Of a DNA stretch of 64,000 bases, positions 54,500-63,502 are shown piece by piece. A program made the position numbers and the translations under genes. The notes under the pieces were generated by a model that saw only the letters and a list, made by a program, of their open reading frames with translations, made no database searches and was not told the origin of the DNA. Every line of letters starts with the position of its first letter. Position 1 is the stretch's first letter. The DNA lies in the IMG/VR virus record IMGVR_UViG_3300028800_000001, positions 186,001 through 250,000 of that record. One strand, given 5' to 3'. Source of the DNA: a virus.

Positions 54500-55951
54500 A
54501 TGGCAAAAAGTAAGTGGTCTAACGCTCAAACAAAGATAACACACGAAGTTAACGAGAAATCGTTACAAAGATATTATGAGTACCGCGCTCAGCAGGTAAC
54601 ACTCGCTGAACAGCAAAGAGAGCAAATTGAGAGTATCAGTAAGATACTTCGCACACGCCCTGACTTTCGTATGGGGATTTCATTCTTAGCAGGAGAACCA
54701 CGCATGCTCGATGATAAAACCAAAGAGCGGTTCTGGCCGCATTACCATATCTGCGCAATACGTGGTGTCGATCCTGTTCATAATCCTTCCTGGCCCTGGC
54801 TCCTAGAATTTAAAGAGAAGATTGTTCACAGGCTGGAGATGAAGAATGAATGGAGTTTTAAATATCGACAGAGTCGCATTATCGAATGCGACGGCATTAC
54901 GCAAACCATGCGCAAGGCATTTGCGCTACAGCAAGGGAAGAAACGCATTTACATGCACAATTTTCTTACCTATAACGAGCGAAAAGCTAGAGAAGCGGAT
55001 ATTGTTGTATGCAAAGAACTGGCAAAAGCCACAAGCGCATATCCACAGCTCGACTTCATGCGCAAATATCTTCATGGCATCCCTTTTACAACTTTTCTCA
55101 ACTTTAAACGAGTGAATAGCGAAAAGACGCTGGAGCTCGCAAAAATGATTGACGATGACGGCGAACAGCAAAGGATTGTGCAAACCATGATTGATGAAGT
55201 AAAGCCACACTATCCAGTATCGCTAAAGAATAATCCCATACTGGCAAGAATTTACACGCCAAATTTCGGCAATGTTATGTCAATCCTGAGAAGAGCATAC
55301 TTCGCTGGATGCCTTGAAGCTGACTTTCAAAACTTCCATTTTGCACTCATGGTTTCTTATTATCCAAATATCATGCGAGAAACCGCCGCTTGGCTTTCAA
55401 AAGGCGAATCGATCTGGAAAGAAATCATGAAAACCATGAAGATTGCTCCTAATTTGCGAGGAACGGCCAAAGGAATAATCAAACCACGTGTTTATTCAAT
55501 CGAATACGGATTTGATCCCTTAAAAGCACAAGAGCTTCTTCATAACGATCTCAAAAAAGCACGCATCCCAAGGAAAGCCGATCTTTTCAATTGCGTTTAC
55601 GTAGACGAGCTTGCCAGAGCAACACAACAATGCCTTTTAGATATAAGAGATAAAAAAGAGTTAGCAGGCCCATACGGAACAAAACAATGGGATACAACAA
55701 CAAAAGAAGAAAGCTTCCTTGCTAACGTTTTTCAGTCATGGGAAATAGCAGTACGTTTCCCCTGCTACGAATTTGCTTCAAAACAAAAAGCCCAGTGCAA
55801 CAGCATTTTTGATATTGTGCTTGATCAGCACGACGGCTTCACTGTACTCCCAGAGAAAGGAAAACAAGAAGAAACAAAACAGCAATTATTAAAAATCGCA
55901 AACAAAACACTTTCAGATTACAAAATTAATAGCAGTTTAATTTTTAAATAA
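54500..55951 (+). CDS. family A DNA polymerase-like protein (divergent, no exonuclease domain)
   Basis: 483 residues from MAKSKWSNAQTKITHEVNEK (ATG 54500, RBS AGGA). Counting from an upstream in-frame ATG at 54470, the palm motifs of family A polymerases are present in order: motif A as LEADFQNFHFALM (Asp 285), motif B as KGIIKPRVYSIEYG (Lys 334, Lys 338, Tyr 342, Tyr-Gly 346-347; matches xxxKxxxYxxxYG), motif C as DQHDGFTV (His 454-Asp 455). The N-terminal 260 residues have no 3'-5' exonuclease motifs. Could replicate the element's DNA or be a primase-polymerase. The overall match is by pattern; a profile search is needed. Confidence 0.65.
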   Translation: MAKSKWSNAQTKITHEVNEKSLQRYYEYRAQQVTLAEQQREQIESISKILRTRPDFRMGISFLAGEPRMLDDKTKERFWPHYHICAIRGVDPVHNPSWPWLLEFKEKIVHRLEMKNEWSFKYRQSRIIECDGITQTMRKAFALQQGKKRIYMHNFLTYNERKAREADIVVCKELAKATSAYPQLDFMRKYLHGIPFTTFLNFKRVNSEKTLELAKMIDDDGEQQRIVQTMIDEVKPHYPVSLKNNPILARIYTPNFGNVMSILRRAYFAGCLEADFQNFHFALMVSYYPNIMRETAAWLSKGESIWKEIMKTMKIAPNLRGTAKGIIKPRVYSIEYGFDPLKAQELLHNDLKKARIPRKADLFNCVYVDELARATQQCLLDIRDKKELAGPYGTKQWDTTTKEESFLANVFQSWEIAVRFPCYEFASKQKAQCNSIFDIVLDQHDGFTVLPEKGKQEETKQQLLKIANKTLSDYKINSSLIFK

Positions 55952-56587
55952 TGATCACACGCTGCCCACCACCCAACCCCCCCTTGATACACGGATTCAG
56001 GGTACAAAAAGTGGTCTTCAAGCCGCTTCTGGAGAGGGCTGAGATAGGTTTTCAAATCTTGCACGTTTTACGTTAATGGTATCCTCAGCCCGCTCTACAG
56101 GCGGTTTTATAAGATTTTTTGAAAAAGTGCAATCGGCCTCTGGAGCGGCTTCAGGGCACCTAAAATTTCAAACTTTACAAAAATTTTACAATTGCGTTGA
56201 AGCAACGGTATGTGCGAAGAGATTGGGTGCTAAGGCAAGGCTACAAGCAGTACCAGGGCAGCAAGAGCGGGTATTCGGTCTCATGCAGGTGCAGTTCGAT
56301 AAGGTAAGCAATCACTATGGCATTATCACGAAGCTTGTTCTCAAATATCCATAGCCCCTATTGCTTCCCCAGGACCGAAGAACAACAAGAAAGAAAGAAC
56401 AAAGATACAATAGCCGGAAAAAGGCTCAAAAAAGTGGCAATGAAACCGCTTCTAGAGCCTTTTTGTAAAGCATCAAAAAATGAATCATGATTTTGCGTTA
56501 GGCTATTTAAGTTAATATTACGGGCATGTTTTTAAGCGTTAATTTTTGTCTTCTTTTTGAACCATAATGTCTTTTCGGACAGAAGTA
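55952..56587 (+). other. 636-bp intergenic with CCGCTNNANAGGCGG-like motifs
   Basis: No protein gene. Contains several related short motifs: CCGCTTCTGGAGAGGG, GCCCGCTCTACAGGCGG, GGCCTCTGGAGCGGC, ACCGCTTCTAGAGCC; a similar ACCGCTCCACAGGCG occurs at 50138. These may be operator sites. Poly-C CCCCCC at 55978 is also notable. Confidence 0.45.
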
Positions 56588-56616
56588 TTGCTTGTTAATT
56601 ATGGGCATGTTATACT
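56588..56616 (+). promoter_or_regulatory. promoter of the second HTH gene
   Basis: TTGCTT, 17-base spacer, TATACT; then RBS AGGAG before the TTG at 56664. Confidence 0.75.
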
Positions 56617-56663
56617 CAATTATACGATGTCTCAATGAACTTAAATGATTAGGAGAAAATTCA

Positions 56664-56861
56664 TTGTTTAACTCCATACCGGCTTATACATTGTCGCAAG
56701 TGGCGAAGAGATTAAGTAGGCCAAGAAGCACCATTAAACTTTGGCTAAATGAAGGCGTGGTTCCGTCTTGGAAGTGTGGCGGAATTGTGATTGTACGTGC
56801 TGAAGACGTTCCAAAGCTACAACTTCATTCTGATGAACATCCAGGCCGCAGCAAATTTTAA
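56664..56861 (+). CDS. excisionase-like HTH protein
   Basis: 65 residues, TTG start after TTAGGAGAAAATTCA. YTLSQVAKRLSRPRSTIKLW then LNEGVVPSWKCGGIVIVRAE is a helix-turn-helix plus wing of the MerR/excisionase type. Upstream of and codirectional with the HTH-DUF262 gene; may regulate it. Confidence 0.7.
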   Translation: MFNSIPAYTLSQVAKRLSRPRSTIKLWLNEGVVPSWKCGGIVIVRAEDVPKLQLHSDEHPGRSKF

Positions 56862-56911
56862 TAATTTACTTACGTATAACATTTTTCAAAAAAGAAAGGA
56901 ATTTGATACAT

Positions 56912-58447
56912 ATGTTTGAAGTAGTTACACAGGCTGAGGCCGCAAGATTGATCGGAACAACTTCTGCTGTCATCCAAAATCTTATCGCAAAAGGAGTTGT
57001 TCAAGCCAATCGGCAAGGTAAAACGGTGCTCATTCACATCTCAGAGTTGAAAAAATTACTTACAACAACGCATTTAACGTTTGAACAACGCCAAAATCTT
57101 GAACGAGCGCTTACCGAGAATGATAAAGAGACGGAAATAAGAGACGATGATCAAGATGAGTATATAGAATCAGCGAAAAGCATTTATGAGCAGAGAGCCG
57201 TCACAGAACCGCTTGACCCAAACGTTGGAAGTTTGTACCAGAAATGGATGAGTGGAGATCTAATTCTCGATCCAGATTTTCAGCGTGAATTTGTTTGGGA
57301 GCGCCCCAAAGCTAGCCTTTTCATTGATTCGCTTGCGATTGGAATACCAACGCCAACAGTATATATATCAGAAGAGGCAGATGGAAAATGGATTGTTGTT
57401 GATGGTAAGCAACGTTTGAAATCCACTTTTGATTATATCAGCAAGCGCTGGGGTTACGATGGCACGATCTTTCGTTTGTCGAAGGATTTGGAAAATTTAA
57501 AGCTTGCTGGTCGCAGTTTTGATCAGTTAGATGGTGTGACGCAGCGCGGTATTATGAATGCCTCCATACCTGTTACTATTATACGTGAGCCATTTCGTCC
57601 CAAAATAAAATGGGAGATTTTCATACGTATTAATGGAAAGCCAACCTCATTGAATCATCAGCAATTGCGAAACGCAATTTATTATGGCCCGTTCCTCTCT
57701 TTTACACGAGAGCTTGCACAAAATACGACATTGCGAAGGTTGGTGCATCCTAGCCGCAAGACGAAAGAAGCTGAATATCAGGAGCATGTTCTGCGCTTCT
57801 TCGCATTTGATAATACTGATATACCCAATTTCAGAGGCTCGCTTAACACGCTGCTTGACGCTACAGCAGATCGATTCCAACATCGCAGCGAAAAAACATT
57901 CTTGCCGATGAAGGCGAGGTTTCTTTTAGCGTTGGAACGCAGCGAAGTATTATTCGGTGATAAAAGCTTCGTGCGCCTCAATCCAGGGAAGAGACTGGTT
58001 GATCCAAATGGTTATTGGTCAAAAAATTCTACCAATAAATATCTTTATGATCTACTAACCTGGGGGCTGATACGCATCGATGCGCAAGACTTCGAACTGC
58101 ACCAAGATTCACTGCGTGAAGGATTTTTGCACTTCTTTGCTACGAATCAGCGAATGCAGGTGCATATTAATAGCGGCTTGAGCAGTGGGCAAAACAAGGC
58201 AGTCAAAGAGCGTTTTGAACTCTTTGATACTTTTTTACAGAAGCTTTTGGCAGAGTTGCACGAAGTCGAAGAACCGTTTACATACGATTGGAAGTGGCAG
58301 CACTTTCATATAACCGATTTGTGTACTGTTTGTAAGAAACCTATACAAGAACGTGATGATGCGGCGGTATACGGCATCAAAAATTATTGGACAGAGCAAC
58401 CGGTAGGTGAAGTATCGTTTGCTCATCGTTGTTGCGTGGATTATTAA
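56912..58447 (+). CDS. HTH-DUF262 protein, copy 1
   Basis: 511 residues from MFEVVTQAEAARLIGTTSAV (ATG 56912). N-terminal excisionase-like HTH with wing (GKTVLIHISELKKLL), then a DUF262 core: LDPDFQREFVWERPKAS, VVDGKQRLKSTFDY and SEKTFLPMKARFLLALERSE. The C-terminus has CTVCKKPIQERDD and FAHRCC, a zinc site lacking a clear HNH His. DUF262 is the catalytic-regulatory part of GmrSD-type modification-dependent nucleases and related defence proteins; the DGxQR motif is the conserved nucleotide-hydrolysis core. HTH fusion to DUF262 is uncommon. Confidence 0.82.
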   Translation: MFEVVTQAEAARLIGTTSAVIQNLIAKGVVQANRQGKTVLIHISELKKLLTTTHLTFEQRQNLERALTENDKETEIRDDDQDEYIESAKSIYEQRAVTEPLDPNVGSLYQKWMSGDLILDPDFQREFVWERPKASLFIDSLAIGIPTPTVYISEEADGKWIVVDGKQRLKSTFDYISKRWGYDGTIFRLSKDLENLKLAGRSFDQLDGVTQRGIMNASIPVTIIREPFRPKIKWEIFIRINGKPTSLNHQQLRNAIYYGPFLSFTRELAQNTTLRRLVHPSRKTKEAEYQEHVLRFFAFDNTDIPNFRGSLNTLLDATADRFQHRSEKTFLPMKARFLLALERSEVLFGDKSFVRLNPGKRLVDPNGYWSKNSTNKYLYDLLTWGLIRIDAQDFELHQDSLREGFLHFFATNQRMQVHINSGLSSGQNKAVKERFELFDTFLQKLLAELHEVEEPFTYDWKWQHFHITDLCTVCKKPIQERDDAAVYGIKNYWTEQPVGEVSFAHRCCVDY

Positions 58448-58482
58448 TAATCCACGCCCCTTCTAATTTGAAAGGAACTGCA

Positions 58483-58956
58483 ATGGAACAAAGACAAGAT
58501 GAAGAGCAGGACGAACGAATATTTTTCGTTCAATGCTGGAGCGTGCAAAAAGTCGAGCGAGATTTACACTACGTAACACTCTATACTGCTCAAGGAAAAA
58601 TGTGCAAATGCGCTACGCGTAATGGATGTCACTTTGCTGAAAAAAGTTTCTATATTGTTCGCCCAAAGTCGGTGCGCGAAAAAGTCTCGAAGAACGGCAA
58701 AGAATACCTTGCTTTTGGTGGTACATTTATTGAGCGCAAGATTACAAGGCAGGATTATTATCGAGCCAAGGAGGCTCCGCAAGAGGTTTTTGAAGAAGCA
58801 AGACAGCGTCCATCTGTTGCGGATAAAAGAAATGCAAGGAAAGATAGGAAATTTGAAGAGTTTGTGTTTGAAATGAATTTTGGCTATCATAAACCAGGAG
58901 GCACCATTAAGGACGTTATGGATGCCTATGGGGATTTGCCTGGAATGAGAGGGTAG
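58483..58956 (+). CDS. hypothetical 157-aa protein
   Basis: MEQRQDEEQDERIFFVQCWS..., OB-like strand pattern then a Lys-rich end. Between the DUF262 gene and the methyltransferase; may be part of the same system. RBS AAAGGAACTGCA. Confidence 0.55.
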   Translation: MEQRQDEEQDERIFFVQCWSVQKVERDLHYVTLYTAQGKMCKCATRNGCHFAEKSFYIVRPKSVREKVSKNGKEYLAFGGTFIERKITRQDYYRAKEAPQEVFEEARQRPSVADKRNARKDRKFEEFVFEMNFGYHKPGGTIKDVMDAYGDLPGMRG

Positions 58957-58994
58957 ATACGAAAAAGAAATCAAAGCGCAAAATCATTGCGCGC

Positions 58995-59603
58995 ATGCGA
59001 CCGGTGAACAAAACCACTTCCAAAGAAAAGCCACGTAAAAGCGCTGAGGAGCTTGAGGCGCTGGTCGATTCTTTGGCTGAAGAGTTGGACGATCATAGTG
59101 AGGCAACCCGCGCTGCGCTCTTCTCCTTCGTGCTGCATGCAGGTTACAAAGCACCAGTGCTTATGCTCGGTGTTATTAACCTCACTCTTAGAGTGCATGG
59201 AGGAATGGCGATTGAAGCAGGGGTGAAGCTGACCAGCAAAGCTGATTGTTTTTATTATCTTTTGAAGCGTGACTTTCCAGCCATTTATGAAAATGTCATG
59301 CGAGGTGGAGCGAAAAAAGCCAATGATGCGCAAGACCTGATCTTTCAGGATGACGTGACATGGTTTGAAGAGCATCCAGAGAGCATTCAGCTTATGCGTA
59401 GCAAAACACCAGTTGAAGATTTCCCAACGAACTGTGTGATCATTGCGCAGCTTGCGCCGCGCCGCCATGCGATTGTGCCTACGCCTGTAAAAGAGCAGGG
59501 AAAAGCGTGGGACGCCTTAAAGAGTGGCACACGGTTGGATGTCTCAGACATTGATCTGAGTGAAGTCCTACCAGGGAAGGAAGATTTACCTGGACTATTG
59601 TAG
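58995..59603 (+). CDS. hypothetical 202-aa protein
   Basis: MRPVNKTTSKEKPRKSAEEL..., acidic helices (LEALVDSLAEELDDHSEATR), then helical TFF-like body; ends with acidic PGKEDLPGLL. No start-side RBS, so it may be translationally coupled. Function unknown; same operon as the methyltransferase. Confidence 0.55.
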   Translation: MRPVNKTTSKEKPRKSAEELEALVDSLAEELDDHSEATRAALFSFVLHAGYKAPVLMLGVINLTLRVHGGMAIEAGVKLTSKADCFYYLLKRDFPAIYENVMRGGAKKANDAQDLIFQDDVTWFEEHPESIQLMRSKTPVEDFPTNCVIIAQLAPRRHAIVPTPVKEQGKAWDALKSGTRLDVSDIDLSEVLPGKEDLPGLL

Positions 59604-59641
59604 AATAATAAGAGAAAGTTTGATGCTTTCTCTTATTATTC
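59603..59641 (+). terminator. 16-bp perfect hairpin
   Basis: GAATAATAAGAGAAAG / CTTTCTCTTATTATTC, loop of 7. Little T tract follows, so it may be an attenuator or RNA stabiliser between the 202-aa gene and the methyltransferase. Confidence 0.6.
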
Positions 59642-59748
59642 TCCTCCTAGAATTCTTCTTTGCTTTCTCCCCAATTAAATTTTCTTTTCAAAAAATAAAA
59701 AATGAGAATCTTTTTGTCTTTTTTCTAAAAATTGGAGGCACTTCTTTT

Positions 59749-60903
59749 ATGTACGATACAATTTCTTTGTTTAGCGGAGCAATGGGGTTAGATCTTGGCC
59801 TTGAAAGCATAGGTTTCAGAACACGTATTTGTGTTGAGATCAATGCACACTGTTATCGAACGATCCAGCAAAATCGGCCTTATCTTCCAGTCATTTTCCG
59901 AAATATACAAGAGGTCACAACGCAAGAAGTTTTGGAAGCAGCGGGGCTCAAAAGCGAGGAAGTTTTCCTCATCTGTGGTGGGCCTCCTTGTCAGCCATTT
60001 AGTACAGCCGGAAAGCGAAAATCGACAGAAGATCCCAGAGGAAATCTTTTTAAAGATTTTATACGCTTCGTTGAAGAAATCAGGCCATCATATTTCTTAA
60101 TGGAAAACGTAAGAGGGATATTATCTGCTGCAATAAAACATAGACCGCTTGATAAAAGAGGGAAAACAAACTTGCCGCTTGAGGATGATGAGACGTTGGG
60201 CTCTGTACTAGAAATTATTCTCGATGAATTTCAAAGAATTGGCTATACAGTAACCTATAAGCTTGTAAATGCAGCAAATTATGGCGTTCCACAATCAAGA
60301 GAAAGAGTTCTGTTTTTAGGAAGTAAAGACGGGCAGAAGATTCCCTTTCCGCCAGAGACACATGCAAAGAAACCTTCGGGTGGAATGCTTCCTTGGATGA
60401 CATTAGGAGAAGCTTTTGAAGGGTTAGAAGATTCCTTTCCTCAGTATCAGTCTTATAGCGAAACTAGAGCAAAGTTGTTTGATATGATATTGCCAGGGAA
60501 AAATTGGAGATCGCTCCCGCAAGATGTTCAATCAGAGGCTCTAGGTGGGGCATACAATTCAACAGGAGGAAGAGTGGGTTTCTATAGAAGATTGTCATTT
60601 GATAAGCCATCTCCAACGATAATTACAAGTATGATACAAAAAGCCAGTGGTATGTGTCACCCAGTTGAAACGCGCCCGTTGAGTGTACTCGAATGTAAAA
60701 CCTTACAGCAGTTCCCTGTTGACTGGCAGATCTCAGGCAATTTATTGGAACAATATCGCCAAATTGGCAATGCAGTTCCGATAGGACTAGGTAAAGTTAT
60801 GGGGGAAGCAATTCTTCGTGCCGAGAAGGAAAAAGAGGAATGTGTTGGTTCACCCATAGAAAAGCTTGACATTGCGTTACTACAACTCCAAAGTGTATTG
60901 TAA
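59749..60903 (+). CDS. cytosine-C5 DNA methyltransferase
   Basis: 384 residues from MYDTISLFSGAMGLDLGLES (ATG 59749, RBS GGAGG). All key motifs present: motif I FSGAMGLDLGLE, IV GGPPCQPFSTAG (catalytic Cys), VI MENVRG, VIII YGVPQSRERVLFLG, X RQIGNAVPIGLG. No adjacent classical restriction gene; the flanking HTH-DUF262 proteins could be the restriction part or its opposite, a phage modification shield. Target sequence unknown. Confidence 0.93.
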   Translation: MYDTISLFSGAMGLDLGLESIGFRTRICVEINAHCYRTIQQNRPYLPVIFRNIQEVTTQEVLEAAGLKSEEVFLICGGPPCQPFSTAGKRKSTEDPRGNLFKDFIRFVEEIRPSYFLMENVRGILSAAIKHRPLDKRGKTNLPLEDDETLGSVLEIILDEFQRIGYTVTYKLVNAANYGVPQSRERVLFLGSKDGQKIPFPPETHAKKPSGGMLPWMTLGEAFEGLEDSFPQYQSYSETRAKLFDMILPGKNWRSLPQDVQSEALGGAYNSTGGRVGFYRRLSFDKPSPTIITSMIQKASGMCHPVETRPLSVLECKTLQQFPVDWQISGNLLEQYRQIGNAVPIGLGKVMGEAILRAEKEKEECVGSPIEKLDIALLQLQSVL

Positions 60904-60912
60904 CTCGTAAAT

Positions 60913-60942
60913 GCGAGAGGAAGCGCCAAAACTTCCTCTCTC
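60913..60942. terminator. hairpin between convergent genes
   Basis: GAGAGGAAG / CTTCCTCTC with an 8-base loop, no T run. Between the methyltransferase and the leftward coiled-coil gene. Confidence 0.5.
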
Positions 60943-60946
60943 ATAA

Positions 60947-61486
60947 CTACACCTTCGCTCCAACCGCACCACTGTTATCATCCTCTTCCACTATTTTCTG
61001 TATGGGGCCGGTCTCCTGGTCTCTGTATCCATGAGGGAACAGAAAATCATACATATCCTGAGAACTAGCCTGGACGGCATCAATGCTACTCCTTGCACCA
61101 TCAATGACTTTCGTATGCTCTGTATGACGACTGTTATAGCCACGCATGAGGGCAAGATATTGCCAACGCAGCTCATTGATTGCTGCAATCGCCTGATGCG
61201 TGTAGATGCTGATAGCATCTTGCAGCACTACATTGCCTGTAAAGGGTGGAGAGAAACGATACACAGCCGCTTCTACGTTTTTCAACCGACGATCCAGGTC
61301 TTCCTGGCGTTTTAAGAGCACACGCTGATTTTGTAAGATATCGTGCTCTGCTTTGTCTAGTTCATCTTTGAGATACTCTTTGGTCTGCTGGTTCTCTGTC
61401 TTCATGCTTGCCATGTCTTGACGCACTTCTTTGAGTGCATCTAAAATTCGTTGGGTTGAGCCCCACACAGGCAGGTATCCTTTCAC
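60947..61486 (-). CDS. coiled-coil protein, 179 aa
   Basis: MKGYLPVWGSTQRILDALKE..., continuous heptad-like helix (residues ~15-75: DKAEHDILQNQRVLLKRQED), then helical C-terminus. Promoter at 61542-61569. Only leftward gene in this island; unknown role. Confidence 0.6.
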   Translation of the reverse strand: MKGYLPVWGSTQRILDALKEVRQDMASMKTENQQTKEYLKDELDKAEHDILQNQRVLLKRQEDLDRRLKNVEAAVYRFSPPFTGNVVLQDAISIYTHQAIAAINELRWQYLALMRGYNSRHTEHTKVIDGARSSIDAVQASSQDMYDFLFPHGYRDQETGPIQKIVEEDDNSGAVGAKV

Positions 61487-61541
61487 TTTTCAGGAGGCGG
61501 GTACAAAGAGGGTGACACTACATTGGCTGTTCCTTTCACAC

Positions 61542-61569
61542 AGTACACGGTTGCTCTTGTGTTTGTCAA
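61542..61569 (-). promoter_or_regulatory. promoter of the coiled-coil gene
   Basis: Leftward TTGACA, 16-base spacer, TGTACT. Confidence 0.6.
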
Positions 61570-61716
61570 CAGGGAAGCAGTATACTTTTTTGATAAATTG
61601 CCAGATTGCTCGTCTTTTTTCTTATAAAAGCGCTGTACTGGTGGAATATAGTAAATGTGCAGGGATGTTTTTTCTGGAATATTCACGTGCAAAGAAAAGC
61701 GAAAAGGATGGAACAT

Positions 61717-63285
61717 ATGTTAGAAATTGTGACACAGGCAGAGGCCGCACGACTGATGAATACATCATCGGCAGCGATCAAGCATCTCATTGACAATGGA
61801 TACCTTGCAGGAGAAAAACAGGGAAAGAGTGTATTAATTAAATTAGAAGCACTCAAGACCTTGCTAGGGAGTCAAGCCTTGAACGACATTCAGCGCAAAG
61901 CACTGGAAAATGCCTTTCCTGATGCGGCTGCTTCCAAGAAGTATGCAAACTTTGTGCCCACATGGCAGCAAGCAGTGCCAGAGGCATCACCGCTACCAGA
62001 GCAAGCAAAGATCACCATCAGGCAAGAAAATGCCAAAGTAAAAACCGTGGAGGAAGGTGTTGCAACCCTCTGGCAGCAGTTTCTTGATGGTGATCTTATT
62101 CTTGATCCTGATTTCCAGCGAGAATTTGTGTGGGATCGCAAAAAGAGCAGTCTTTTTATTGATTCGCTTGTTTCTGGTTATCCCACACAATCACTCTACT
62201 TTTCTCGTGAGGCTGACAACCGGCGCATTGTGATTGATGGACGCCAGCGGCTCACAGCACTCTTCAACTACCTGAGTAAGGTGTGGAGTCCAGATGGCTC
62301 TGTCTTCCGTCTCTCACGTGATCTGGATGACAGTAGGTTGCGTGGACGTGCTTTTGATCAATTGGACGGCGTCACAGCGCGTGCCATTATGGGCGCATCA
62401 CTTGCGGTCTCAACGGTAGATGAGCCACTACGACCAGATATTAAGCGTATCATCTTTATGCGGCTCAATGATAAGCCAACGCCACTTGACCCACAGCAAT
62501 TCCGCAATGCCTTGTACTATGGGCCATTTATGCACTTTGTGCGTGATCTGACCAAATTTGAGAAGTTTCGTGAACTGGCACATCCTAGTCGTAAAACCAA
62601 AGAGTCACAATATCAGGAGATGATCTTGCGCTTCCTGGCACTGGACACGCATGATGTCAATTCGTTTCGTGGCTCACTGCGTGACCTCTTAGATGCCACT
62701 TGCCAAACCTATCAACATGAGAAGCAACAGGAGATTTATGATACCATGCGTGGCCGCTTTCAAGAGGCTGTCTTGCGCAATGAAGTGCTCTTTGGTGATC
62801 AGACCTTCACGCGCTTCAATCTGGGAAAGCGGCTGGTCAATCCCAATGGATTTTGGACAAGCAAATTTATTAACAAAAACATTTATGAACTCATGATGTG
62901 GGGCGTCTTGCGTATTCAGGAAGAAGAGTTTTTGCTGTACCGTGACTCTCTTCGAGAGAGCATACTGCATTTCTTTGCCACCAATCAAATGATCAAAATC
63001 CACCTGGAGGGTGGACACAGCAATGGTAAGAATGCAGCCGTCAAGGAACGCTTTGCTTTGTTTCAGGCACGCCTGAACGCCACACTACAACAGATGCGTG
63101 AGGTGAATGAACCATTTACGTATGAGTGGAAATGGAGCCAGTTTCATTTGACAGATCGTTGTGCTGTCTGCGACAAGCCAATCTTGGAGCGTGACGATTC
63201 AGCCGTCTATGAGCACAGTGATTACTGGGCAGAACGTCCAAAAGAAAAAGTGAACTTTGCGCACCGCTGTTGTGTCAACTACTAA
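61717..63285 (+). CDS. HTH-DUF262 protein, copy 2
   Basis: 522 residues from MLEIVTQAEAARLMNTSSAA (ATG 61717, RBS AAAAGG). Paralogue of 56912-58447 along its whole length: same HTH, LDPDFQREFVWDRKKSS, VIDGRQRLTALFNYLSKVWS, C-terminal CAVCDKPILERDDSAVYEHS and FAHRCCVNY. The linker after the HTH is longer by about 20 residues. Two complete DUF262 copies flanking a methyltransferase suggest subunits of one system or a recent duplication. Confidence 0.82.
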   Translation: MLEIVTQAEAARLMNTSSAAIKHLIDNGYLAGEKQGKSVLIKLEALKTLLGSQALNDIQRKALENAFPDAAASKKYANFVPTWQQAVPEASPLPEQAKITIRQENAKVKTVEEGVATLWQQFLDGDLILDPDFQREFVWDRKKSSLFIDSLVSGYPTQSLYFSREADNRRIVIDGRQRLTALFNYLSKVWSPDGSVFRLSRDLDDSRLRGRAFDQLDGVTARAIMGASLAVSTVDEPLRPDIKRIIFMRLNDKPTPLDPQQFRNALYYGPFMHFVRDLTKFEKFRELAHPSRKTKESQYQEMILRFLALDTHDVNSFRGSLRDLLDATCQTYQHEKQQEIYDTMRGRFQEAVLRNEVLFGDQTFTRFNLGKRLVNPNGFWTSKFINKNIYELMMWGVLRIQEEEFLLYRDSLRESILHFFATNQMIKIHLEGGHSNGKNAAVKERFALFQARLNATLQQMREVNEPFTYEWKWSQFHLTDRCAVCDKPILERDDSAVYEHSDYWAERPKEKVNFAHRCCVNY

Positions 63286-63288
63286 AAA

Positions 63289-63325
63289 ACACGGGAATCT
63301 GGGAATCTGGGAATGATGATTCCCG
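63289..63325 (+). repeat. ATTCCC / GGGAAT repeats with hairpin
   Basis: CGGGAATCTGGGAATCTGGG followed by AATGATGATTCCCG; GGGAAT / ATTCCC hairpin then AAAAAA. The CAGATTCCC unit recurs at 2973 and 35754. Confidence 0.55.
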
Positions 63326-63343
63326 CAAAAAAGGGAAAAGACG

Positions 63344-63502
63344 ATGTGGAATCCATTTAAGAAGAAAAAAGAGAAACCATTTGTGCCCATTATTGAACGG
63401 GGGCTTATGCCTGGACGGTATCCAACGAAGGTACCACCACTCAAAGCCATCACGGGAACCGTTGGTCAGCCTCGTCCTAATCGACATCTTTTGGAGGACT
63501 AG
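63344..63502 (+). CDS. 52-aa basic peptide
   Basis: MWNPFKKKKEKPFVPIIERG... ending RPNRHLLED. Basic and Pro-rich. TAGTG overlap with the next gene's GTG start supports it. Confidence 0.5.
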   Translation: MWNPFKKKKEKPFVPIIERGLMPGRYPTKVPPLKAITGTVGQPRPNRHLLED

